Below are positions 1 to 8,494 of a stretch of DNA of 10,000 bases, piece by piece. Origin of the DNA: Monoplex corrugatus (lineage: Eukaryota > Mollusca > Gastropoda > Littorinimorpha > Ranellidae); contig CM060307.1 of assembly GCA_030674185.1 (NCBI GenBank), positions 36,070,298 through 36,080,297 of the forward strand. Direction: 5' to 3'. Made by a program: the position numbers and the translations under genes. Under the pieces are notes generated by a model. The model did no database searches, was not told where the DNA came from, and saw only the letters and a list, made by a program, of their open reading frames with translations. The stretch's first letter is position 1; every line of letters starts with the position of its first letter.

Positions 1-1187
<1,187 letters not shown>

Positions 1188-1380
1188 GATGTGAGCATAG
1201 AAGGAGAGCGGTGAGTGTGCCAGGAAAATACGTGCGGCCCCAAGGAAACAGTAGCACTACTACAACAGTAGCAGAGATAAAGTTTATGATCGTACTTAAA
1301 CAGTTATAGATACTAGAAGCAGGCGCGCTTGTCCGCATATGCACACACTCGCGAGCGCGTGCACATACACCACATTCAAA

Positions 1381-1418
1381 CGCACGCACACACACACGCA
1401 CACACACACGCACACACG

Positions 1419-1511
<93 letters not shown>

Positions 1512-1516
1512 TACGC
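1381..1516. repeat. (CA)n microsatellite with CG interruptions
   Basis: This is mostly (CA)n, with GCAC variants at its left edge and one CACCAC slip near 1474. It ends in a mixed CACGTACGC segment at 1508-1516. It is the reverse complement in kind of the TG tract about 200 bp to its left, and the edge segment at 1508-1516 is the exact reverse complement of GCGTACGTG at 1136-1144. Open frames on both strands translate to His-Thr or Cys-Val repeats and are not genes. Confidence 0.97.
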
Positions 1517-1575
1517 ATGTATGCGGAGACAGGAAAGTTTGGACACATGCACGCACTCTTGGCTCAGTTGCCTGA

Positions 1576-1603
1576 CCATTAATTTTCATCCCATTAATTT
1601 CAC
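1576..1603. repeat. 15-bp-period tandem duplication, CCATTAATTT
   Basis: The segment starting CCATTAATTT at 1576 is repeated at 1591 with period 15. A third, more distant relative (CCATCAATTTTCAT) lies at 1764-1777, on the other side of the AG microsatellite. Short and AT-rich, so only of local interest. Confidence 0.6.
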
Positions 1604-1642
1604 GTTTTTAGAGATCAAACACACGGAGGCACAACTGCGCGC

Positions 1643-1646
<4 letters not shown>

Positions 1647-1695
<49 letters not shown>

Positions 1696-1719
1696 GGAGG
1701 GAGGGAGGGAGAAAGAGAG
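1647..1719. repeat. (AG)22 microsatellite with GGGA tail
   Basis: AG repeats run without interruption from 1647 to 1690, followed by GAGAGGGAGGGAGGGAGGGA and an AG-rich end to about 1719. The plus strand is purine-only over about 70 bp, which is a known composition for triplex (H-DNA) formation. The GGGA part has closely spaced G-triplets that could also favour a G-quadruplex. Confidence 0.97.
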
Positions 1720-1867
1720 CTATCTGTCGGAACATGCAGACGCTCTCGGCGCACGTTCCCTCTCCATCAATTTTCATGTCAGTACAATTTAGGGCGGTTA
1801 GTTAATCGAGATGACAGGGCAGGGGCGCGGGAGTGGACGTCACCAAAGCGATACAGCGTCTGAACTT

Positions 1868-1907
1868 TGTCTGTCTGTCTGTCTGTCTTGTTTTTCTGTC
1901 TGTCTGC
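1868..1907. repeat. (TGTC)n tetranucleotide tract
   Basis: Five perfect TGTC units lie at 1868-1887. A short T-run follows, then a second imperfect run of the same motif to about 1907. The tract sits directly upstream of the 23-bp minisatellite, separated by about 25 bp. Confidence 0.9.
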
Positions 1908-1967
1908 CTACTGTTTCCGTGACTGTTTTACTCCCTAAGTGATGAGGTAGCTGATGATCTGGCTGGA

Positions 1968-2275
1968 CCCTATGAGACGAACTGCTTGGCGCTAAATGGA
2001 GAGTTGGCTGAGCCATGAGTGACAAACTGGCTGATGAGCTGGCTACTAGGCCCTAAGTGATGGGGTCAGCCCATGGGTGCTTAATGATGGGCTGGCTGGA
2101 CCCTGAATGATGAGCTGGCTGGGCCCTAAATGATGGGCTGGCTGGACCCTAAATGATGAGCTGGCTGGGCCCTAATGGTGGGCCTGGCTTGGCCCTAATG
2201 AGACGCTGCTTGGCGCTAAATGGAATGGTGGCATGGTGACAACCTGGATGATGAGCTGGCTGAGGCCCTAATGAT
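1968..2275. repeat. Higher-order duplication at left edge of minisatellite (offset about 225 bp)
   Basis: A diagnostic non-canonical stretch, AGACG followed by CTGCTTGGCGCTAAATGGA, occurs at about 1975-2000 and again at about 2201-2224. The sequence after each copy also matches (GTGACAA, then GATGAGCTGGCT, then GGCCCTAA). The two copies are offset by about 225 bp, close to ten 23-bp units, so a multi-unit block was duplicated. Confidence 0.8.
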
Positions 2276-2973
2276 GGGTTGGCTGCTAATGATGGGCTGG
2301 CTGACCCTGAATGATGGGCTGGCTGACCCTGAATGATGGGCTGGCTGGACCCTAATGATGGCTGGCTGGACCCTAAATGGATGGGCTGGCTGAGCCCTAA
2401 ATGATGGGCTGGCTGGACCCTAAATGATGGGCTGGCTGGACCCTGAAATGATGGGCTGGCTGAGCCCTAATGATGGGCTTGGCTGGACCCTAAATGATGG
2501 GCTGGCTAGACCCTAATGATGGGCTGGCTGGACCCTAAATGATGGGCTGGCTGGACCCTAAATGATGGGCTGGATGGACCCTAAATGATGGGCTGGCTGA
2601 CCCTAAATGATGGGCTGGATGAGCCCTAAATGATGGGCTGGATGAGACCCTAAATGATGGGCTGGATGACCCTAAATGATGGGCTGGCTGGACCCTAAAT
2701 GATGGGCTGGATGAGCCCTAAATGATGGGCTGGTGGACCCTAAATGATGGCTGGCTGGACCCTAAATGATGGGCTGGTGACCCCTAAATGATGGGCTGGC
2801 TGGACCCTAAATGATGGGCTGGCTGGACTCTAAATGATGGGCTGGCTGGGCCCTAAATGATGGGCTGGCTGGATTCTAAATGATGGGCTGGCTGGGCCCT
2901 AAATGATGGGCTGGCTGGACCCCAAATGATGGGCTGGCTGGACCCTTAATGATGGGCTGGCTGGGCGTTAGAT

Positions 2974-3275
2974 GATGGGCTGGCTGAGAGTTAAATGATG
3001 AACAGGCTGCGTGCTGAGTGACGGGCTGGCCTGGCCCTAAATAATAGGCTGGCTGGGTGCTAAATGATAGACTGGCTGGGCCCTAAATACTGTAACAGTA
3101 TGGCTGGGAGCTAAATGATGGACTGGCTGAGAGTTAAATGATAAACAGGCTGGGCGCTCAGTGACGGGCTGGCTGGGCCCTAAATAGTAGGCTGGCTGGG
3201 CCCTAAATAATAGGCTTCCTGGGCGCTAAATGATGGGCTGGCTGGGCCCTAAATACTGTAATAGGCTGGCTGGGC
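2974..3275. repeat. Higher-order duplication at right edge of minisatellite (offset 143-166 bp)
   Basis: The series of variant units beginning GAGAGTTAAATGAT at 2986 recurs at 3129, offset 143 bp, with the same order of variants: ACAGGCTG, then AGTGACGGGCTGGC, then AAATAATAGG. The later marker CCCTAAATACTGTAA occurs at 3081 and 3247, offset 166 bp, so the second copy gained one extra 23-bp unit between the markers. Confidence 0.85.
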
Positions 3276-3430
3276 CCTAAGCGATGGGCTGGCTGGGTTC
3301 TAAGTGATGGGCTGGCTGTAATCAGTATAAAGTAAAAACTATGTGTTTCAGCCTGTGTTGACTTAGGGAAATATCCTGCTCAATAAAACAGCCAGTGCTG
3401 TTTCTGTCGCTGTTTGTCTTCTCTCTGTCA

Positions 3431-3515
3431 CGCAGACGCACAAACACACGTATTTGTGTGTGCACACGCGCACACAAACACACGAACGCCCACACACACG
3501 CGAGCGCGCACACAC
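3431..3515. repeat. Degenerate CA/CG-alternating simple sequence
   Basis: This is an imperfect CACA, CGCG and TGTG mixture without a long pure run, for example ACACACGCGAGCGCGCACACAC near 3490-3514 with breaks. It resembles an old decayed dinucleotide tract. Open frames on both strands are shadows of this simple sequence. Confidence 0.75.
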
Positions 3516-3536
3516 TAATGAATTATATACACTTAG

Positions 3537-3600
3537 GCTCTCTGTGTCTCTCTGTCTCTCTACCTATCTGTCTCCCTTTCTCTCTCACTGTCTGTGCTTC
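3537..3600. repeat. Polypyrimidine TCTC/TGTC-rich stretch
   Basis: This stretch is dominated by CTCT, TGTC and CCCT words on the plus strand, with only scattered purines. It is low-complexity sequence and no coding signal is seen. Confidence 0.8.
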
Positions 3601-3773
3601 TCCTGTTTGCCTGCCCGAAATCAAACAAGGCAGTAATTTTGATCTTTTCCAAGTGTACTTAGAGAGACGGTCCGTGCGGGAATAAGCTAAATTATGGGGT
3701 GTTCTGAGGATAAACTGGTTCGCATTGTGTTGTGACTTCAGGGATAATTTTGATGTTTGCTGAAGGGAAAAAG

Positions 3774-3813
3774 TGTCCATACATTTTTTTCTCTGTCCAT
3801 ACATTTTTTTCTC
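3774..3813. repeat. Exact 20-bp tandem duplication
   Basis: The 20-mer TGTCCATACATTTTTTTCTC occupies 3774-3793 and is repeated without any mismatch at 3794-3813. It leads directly into a pyrimidine tract. The identity suggests a recent replication-slippage duplication or an assembly artefact. Confidence 0.95.
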
Positions 3814-3872
3814 TTTTTTGTTTTCTATTTCTTTTCTTTTTTTCTTTTTCTTTTTCTTTTTTTTTTCTTTTT
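3806..3872. repeat. T-rich polypyrimidine tract
   Basis: Runs of T with single C or G interruptions (TTTTTC pattern) extend over about 65 bp. The mirrored minus-strand frame gives Lys/Glu repeats, which is a translation artefact. Confidence 0.9.
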
Positions 3873-3914
3873 ATCTGGTGGGGATAGTTCATATTGTGAC
3901 GTAAGACCAAAATT

Positions 3915-4345
3915 TTTTCAGTAATGAAACTACTGTGGTTTGTCAGAGTGTAAGGAACCCAGAATGTTTGATGTCGCTTCAGGTATAAATGAATTTATGG
4001 TGTTTACATAATATAAGGGTTATGCATTCTTTCACGTACTGCAGAGTTAACTAAAATGATAATGTTTACTGAGCATTAGTAACAGAAATATCTGGACTCA
4101 TTTTGTTCCCCAGGAAAAAATGATAGTTTACTGATCAAATGAAATGTTTGTTTCAGTAATAAGTCAGATTGCGGTGTTTACGTATAATAGTATCCGTTCT
4201 CTATATTTTACTTCTTAAAGAATAAAAGATGAGCATAATTTTGGTAAGTACTGAATCCAAGCTCTAAATTCTCTCATGGATAAATGAAATTATTGTTTGC
4301 ACTCTGAAAGTATCAGCTGCTTGTTATATGATGTTTACTTTACAA
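3915..4345. repeat. Degenerate tandem or dispersed motif array with TGTTTAC core
   Basis: A core TGTTTAC or close variant recurs at 4001, 4063, 4125 (AGTTTAC), 4175, 4294 (TGTTTGC) and 4332; the first three are spaced by exactly 62 bp. Upstream of most copies is a shared part: a pyrimidine stretch, CAG, then ATAAATGAAATTATG in degraded form (clear near 3978-4000, 4152-4174 and 4270-4293). A related copy is at 3737-3760 and another at 5030-5046, beyond the CA array. Several cores are followed by TGA, and the reverse complement TCAGTAA occurs at 3918, 4153 and 4404. The best reading is an old, decayed satellite or multi-copy insertion. I cannot name a family. Confidence 0.5.
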
Positions 4346-4723
4346 AGATATCATTTGTCTGTTATGCCTATTATTAATGGTTGAGAGAAACTGTTGAATT
4401 TATTCAGTAAAAGATTCGAATTCTGTTGCTTTGTTCCCGGGATTTCAATCAAGTTATGTTTGTTTGTTTTATCTCGACGCATCACTGAGAATATTTAACA
4501 GTTGCGCAGATATTTCTGAACTAACAATAAACGAACAAACCTTTTCTTGCACTCCTTAGTCTCTGGAAAAAAATGATGGCGGGGTAACTGTTACAGATTT
4601 TGTTTATCAACTGATGATTCCAATACAGTAACTGGTAGGAATAAAGACAATGAAAGAAAATACATTAGAAAAATCGTTGTTACGTTGTTGATTTTAAAAG
4701 ATTATTGAGACACTGTTCTGTTC

Positions 4724-4726
<3 letters not shown>
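4346..4726. other. AT-rich non-coding sequence
   Basis: No open frame of note and no known repeat are visible. The composition and scattered words (TCAGTAA at 4404-4410, AAAAAAATGATGG near 4566) resemble the degenerate motif region to the left, so it may be the more eroded continuation of the same array. Confidence 0.4.
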
Positions 4727-4790
<64 letters not shown>

Positions 4791-4806
4791 CACACACACA
4801 CACACA

Positions 4807-4857
<51 letters not shown>

Positions 4858-4903
4858 CAACACACACACACACACACACCACACAACACACACACACACA
4901 CAC

Positions 4904-4975
<72 letters not shown>
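4727..4975. repeat. Long interrupted (AC)n array, 249 bp
   Basis: AC repeats run for 249 bp with rare interruptions: ACAACAC near 4789, CAGACA near 4807, ACAACAACAC near 4856, ACCACACAAC near 4879 and ACAACAC near 4903. The long pure run at the right end is over 60 bp. Frames on both strands give poly-His-Thr or poly-Cys-Val and are not genes. Confidence 0.98.
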
Positions 4976-4977
<2 letters not shown>

Positions 4978-5269
4978 TTACCGTGTTTATTCAATGAAAC
5001 CGTATCCAGTTTTGCCCCCCAGTGATAAATCAAATTATGACGTTTAAATTGAAATTAGCAGTGGATTAAAGAAAACAAGTAGCTATACTTTGTTTGCCTG
5101 TAATTTCCATCGTGTCGAATTCTGTTCATACATCATTTTGATCGCGTCACACGACGGTTTTCTTATTGTTGTCGTTAATGTTCAGTCTTTTGTGTTTAAT
5201 GTCCCGGGTTTGGAAGTAAGGCAATCGTCCTGTGAAGTCTGTTTGTGTGTTTGTCCGTCTCATGGGTGT
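4976..5269. other. AT-rich spacer between inverted CA and TG arrays
   Basis: This spacer separates the AC array on its left from a TG array on its right. It holds a copy of the degenerate motif at about 5030-5046 (CAGTGATAAATCAAATTATG, then ACGTTTA). No gene is recognised. Confidence 0.4.
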
Positions 5270-5298
5270 CGTGTGTGTGTGTGTGTGTGTAGTTTGTA

Positions 5299-5372
<74 letters not shown>
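5270..5372. repeat. (TG)n microsatellite
   Basis: Mostly pure TG on the plus strand, broken by AGTTTGTATGTT near 5291-5302 and by a GTGGTG slip at 5338. It is the reverse-complement type of the AC array at 4727-4975. Open frames crossing it read Cys-Val and are artefacts. Confidence 0.97.
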
Positions 5373-5377
<5 letters not shown>

Positions 5378-5468
5378 CCTCCCTCCCACTCCCTCTCTCT
5401 GTCCGTCCGTCTGTCTGTCTGTCTGTCTGTCTGTCTGTTCTCTTTCTCTCTACGCGCACGCGCGCGCG
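5373..5468. repeat. (CCCT)n, (TCTG)n and alternating CG tracts
   Basis: Directly after the TG array come CCCT units (5373-5388), a CTCT stretch, CCGT and then TCTG units (about 5402-5438), a CTCT stretch, and an alternating CG/CA segment ending near 5468. Four different short motifs abut with no unique sequence between them. Confidence 0.95.
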
Positions 5469-5599
5469 GGTTTTTACATATATGTATCTAAAAGCAAAAT
5501 AAGAAGAAATCCCATCATAAAATACACTTACACTACAGTCCGTTTTTCGATTGTTCCCCTTGACATAAAGGCCGTAACAGGCTATTTTCAAAACAAAAC

Positions 5600-5720
5600 A
5601 AGAAGAAGAAGAAGAAGAACAACAACAACAACAGCAACAACAACAGCAACAGCAGCAGCAACGACAACAACAACAGTGAACAACAAAACAACAACAACCA
5701 CAGCAACAGCAACAACAAAG
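5600..5720. repeat. (AAG)n then (AAC/CAG)n trinucleotide tract
   Basis: About six AAG units (5600-5618) change abruptly into AAC units with CAG and one GAC/GTG interruption, ending near 5719. The plus strand is almost free of T for over 100 bp. Frames through it give poly-Thr/Ala or poly-Leu and none has a unique flanking domain, so a coding homopeptide is not supported. Confidence 0.95.
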
Positions 5721-6098
5721 AAATATATCAAAGCGAGTTTCTATCTCCCAGCCTCTGCCTTGCTCCTCCGTCTTTCTCTGAATCTGAACTGTTTTGTGTC
5801 CTTAGTAATCTTCCTTTTGTTGTCAATTATTTAAGGGATGCGGTTGGTTTTTAGCGATCGATTCCATCTCCTGTCTCTTTTCTACCTGTCTGTCTTTCTG
5901 TCCACATTTATCTGTCATCTTCTCTTTGCTCTCTTTGCTCTGTTTGTCTCTCTCACTTTCATTTTCATTTCTGTCTGTCCCTTTTCCACCCAGTCTCTCT
6001 CTCTGTGTTTGTGTTGTATTTGTATGCATAGTGCGCGTGGCGTAACGGGAGTCTCCGCTTTTGTGTGCGATGTATTCCAAGATTTGAAAAAAAAAAAA
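5721..6098. other. Pyrimidine-rich non-coding sequence ending in A12
   Basis: Between about 5862 and 6008 the plus strand is rich in CTGTC and TCTC words, an imperfect relative of the TCTG tract near 5402. A run of 12 A lies at 6087-6098. Open frames on both strands are low-complexity (Ser/Leu/Phe or Glu/Lys-rich) and are not called. Confidence 0.5.
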
Positions 6099-7204
6099 GC
6101 CAACATTATTTCGAATTGAGCATTGTTTGATGACTTAAAAACATTTTTTTGCTCACCCAAAGAGACAGTGTATAATTAACACAACAGATTGTCGCACATT
6201 CTATACTCGGACAAGAACAAGGAAACTATTGTCTGGTCGTCTTTGTCCCTTAACTTGGTTGAAGGACTTGTTGGGATTTGAGATTCTCGTCATTTTGAAA
6301 GTGGACCACAGATTTCTGCGTTGTTATAGGTTTACTCAGCATTTATACTTCACATATGTCGGGCTTATTTTATGACCTGCGTTGTCCGTAGGATCAGAAC
6401 CATCAGCACCACCACAACCTGCATCCCTCCTAACAGAGGCATAGTGCGACTTCACCATTAATGTGAAATATCATCAGTACTGAAGTTCATCACCATAGCT
6501 GAGACATACATAGCATCGTCCCATGGTAAGCCATCGTGGCATCTGCATTGAAGCATTTTTGGTCCCTAGTCATTGTGAGATAGACAATAGATCACATCCA
6601 TTTTGTAAACTTACGTAACCCTTCTCATATTGTCAGGCTGAACTTACCACCAGGTATGGTATATTCTATCCATAAATCGTAGTGATATCCATACTGAAGC
6701 TGCTTCAATCGGCAGCTAGTCAAAATGACCGCGGAAAAAAAATTGGGGAGAAAAAGCGATCTTACCCATTTTGTAAACTTTTTACAAATGTGTTTTAATT
6801 ATTTTTAAAGAGTGAACATATAATTGTCTTCAAAGCACATTTATAATCACATCACAGGATTTAAACTTGGAAACACCGAAGAGTCTTCATTACTTTTTAC
6901 AAAGGAAGTACACATATTTATGAAATGGAATTATTTTGCAAATAGCAGGAACGTAAACATGCTCGTCTAAGTTAAATAGAGAACAAACATTTTAATGTTA
7001 CAAATGTGTGAGATCATACCGTGGTACCAGTGGTACTATTTTCTGAACTTAAGTAGACTCTGTGTATAATCTCGCCCAGTTTGTGGTCTTGTCTTACAGA
7101 AAGCCTATTCATAAACAACTGAAGATTGGTCCAAGCCGACAGTTTTTTCCTTGTACACACTCCCAACCGATCGTGACCTTTTCTCCTTGTTTCTCTGCTT
7201 TGCT
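6099..7204. other. Non-coding sequence, nothing recognised
   Basis: No open frame longer than about 60 codons lies wholly within most of this 1.1 kb, and no microsatellite is present, which makes it the longest simple-repeat-free part of the window. It contains a repeated 15-mer (CCATTTTGTAAACTT at 6598 and 6766) and short hairpins at 6698-6717 and 7024-7036. I see no exon with convincing splice signals and codon structure. Confidence 0.45.
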
Positions 7205-7223
7205 TCCACCCCTACCCCCCACT

Positions 7224-7276
7224 TTGTTTTTCTTTCTGTCTTTTTTTCTTTTTGTTTTTTTGTTGTTGTTTTTGTA
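7224..7276. repeat. T-rich pyrimidine tract
   Basis: TTTCTTTCTGTC leads into T runs separated by single C or G, ending in three TTG units. This is low-complexity sequence and the Phe/Leu or Lys/Glu frames over it are artefacts. Confidence 0.9.
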
Positions 7277-7796
7277 CGGGACAACGATAAAGCCAGCTGC
7301 GGGGAGGAGGAGAAAGCAGGCATCGTTTGTTGTGTTGGGCTCTCCAAGTAAACCGCGAAGAGAATGGAAAACTCGGGAAGAGTAACATCCCCTCTACGTT
7401 GCCAGTGACGTGCAAGGGTAGTTGTGTTACTTTGACTAGCACGTTTTACCAGAAAAAGTGGAAATGCATTCTGTGTTTTTACCATGTGTACATCTAGTTC
7501 TCGACTACATGTTCATTTGTTCCTCACCCCCCTCTCTCCTCCACCTACACCACGCTGTAACCCCATTGCCTTTTTCCTTTTGACCTTCTTGCACGTAGCG
7601 CACAGTTGTTGCCTGCGGTAGTAAACGGTGAAGGAAAGAACAAGATTTGGACTATCTGTGCCAGAGGTTCTTTTTTCTATTTTTTCTATTTTCTTTCTCC
7701 TGTGATGATCTCTTGTGAGGTTAGAGAGTACTCATTTCTTAAAAAACTTCTTTTTTTTTTCGGGGTAGAAGGGGTGCGGGTGGGGAGGAAGGCAGA
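7277..7796. other. Non-coding sequence, nothing recognised
   Basis: Mixed-composition sequence with a C-rich pyrimidine stretch near 7523-7550 and T runs near 7670-7695 and 7750-7760. Short frames over 7062-7485 on both strands overlap each other and the T-tract and show no recognised domain. Confidence 0.45.
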
Positions 7797-7850
7797 TCCT
7801 TAATATTTCATTAAAAATATATATCCTTAATTTTTCATTAAAGATATATC
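7797..7850. repeat. 27-bp AT-rich tandem duplication
   Basis: Copy one (7797-7823) and copy two (7824-7850) both begin TCCTTAAT and contain TTTCATTAAA followed by ATATAT. I count 24 of 27 positions identical. The pair marks the boundary between a G-rich stretch on the left and AT-rich sequence on the right. Confidence 0.9.
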
Positions 7851-8416
7851 AAAGTCAAATAATGTAGGTGATGAAAAACTCACACCCGAAGATAAAGTGA
7901 CACTTATCCCTGGATTTGCAACTTTTCACTCAGCTGAGGGAAGAAGACTACTGCACATTGCCTAGTTCAGTCCTTGGGCCTGAGGAGATAGATATGAGTC
8001 AATCCTCCCAGGTAGTGACTGCAACATGCCATGCCTTACTTTCAGTTTTAGTTTCTGAAAGGCGTCTCCATGTTTGGAATAAATTCCATAGGCTCTGACG
8101 CCACAGATGGCATGTGGTGGATAAAAGATTAAATGATCATGGCATAAGCTGTGAATCTGCGCATAAGCCCTACCCGCTGGCAAGGTCTTGAGGTCCTACT
8201 TAGTGCATGGGCTTTTAATTAGTCTGACATTGAAACAACTTAGATTATATTTAATATATATCATCTTCTTCTGCTGTGTCCATTAAATTGAATATTAAAA
8301 AAATAGACTTTGTGTTGAATTTCACTCTGGGGACAGTTAGATGTCAACTGCAAACATATGTAGCGGAGGATGAAGATGACACTTGTGCAATTTCTCTTAC
8401 AGTGAAAAGACGATAA
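7851..8416. other. Non-coding sequence with one dispersed-repeat segment
   Basis: No gene is recognised; short frames at 7916-8098 (plus) and 7962-8183 (minus) overlap each other and match no family I know. The segment at 8158-8192 resembles 316-349, sharing an exact 15-mer. Confidence 0.45.
8158..8192 (+). repeat. Dispersed repeat segment shared with 316-349
   Basis: Both copies begin TGCGCA, then an A-rich bridge and CCTA, then the exact 15-mer TGGCAAGGTCTTGAG (335-349 and 8178-8192). They are 7.8 kb apart in the same orientation. Two fragments of one interspersed repeat family is the simplest explanation. The match is short, so a chance origin remains possible. Confidence 0.45.

Positions 8417-8494
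<78 letters not shown>

Larger units (their letters stand above)
1931..3318. repeat. 23-bp minisatellite array, about 60 units
   Basis: The unit is CTGGCTGGAC followed by CCTAAATGATGGG, 23 bp in total, repeated head to tail for about 1.39 kb. Units near 2800-2940 are nearly identical and exactly 23 bp long. Units at the edges (1931-2240 and about 2960-3318) are diverged and include AATAATAGG and GGCGCT variants. Between about 2160 and 2800 many units are 22 or 24 bp through one-base gains and losses in A, G or T runs. A local variant carrying GGATGA in place of GGCTGG clusters at about 2570-2715. Because 23 is not a multiple of three and the plus-strand unit contains TAA and TGA, the array cannot encode a protein. 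Most units contain CCCTAA, the complement of the metazoan telomere hexamer. Function is unknown. Confidence 0.97.

Noticed and set aside
2730..2737. Chi-like octamer GCTGGTGG within the minisatellite
   Set aside because: It arises once from a two-base loss in a unit (GGCTGGTGG); it has no established role outside bacteria.
1931..3318. CRISPR-like array
   Set aside because: Units are contiguous 23-bp repeats without unique spacers, and the context is eukaryotic.
4413..4423. Box-B-like word GATTCGAATTC
   Set aside because: No box A at the proper distance upstream, so it does not support a second SINE or tRNA.
4680..5033. Open frames of 90-117 codons in the CA array, both strands
   Set aside because: Pure dinucleotide translation; all frames of an AC array stay open because it has no stop codons.
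5232..5834. Longest plus-strand frame, 200 codons
   Set aside because: It consists of TG, CCCT, TCTG, AAG and AAC tracts end to end, so its length comes from stop-free simple sequence and no domain is seen.
6087..6098. A12 run as a retroposon poly(A) tail
   Set aside because: No recognisable retroelement body precedes it and no target-site duplication was seen.
6698..6717. Short hairpin AGCTGC/GCAGCT and a near-palindrome at 7024-7036
   Set aside because: Six-base stems of this kind are expected by chance in 10 kb and have no supporting context.
7062..7485. Overlapping frames of 66-126 codons on both strands
   Set aside because: They cross the T-rich tract, oppose each other and match no family I know.
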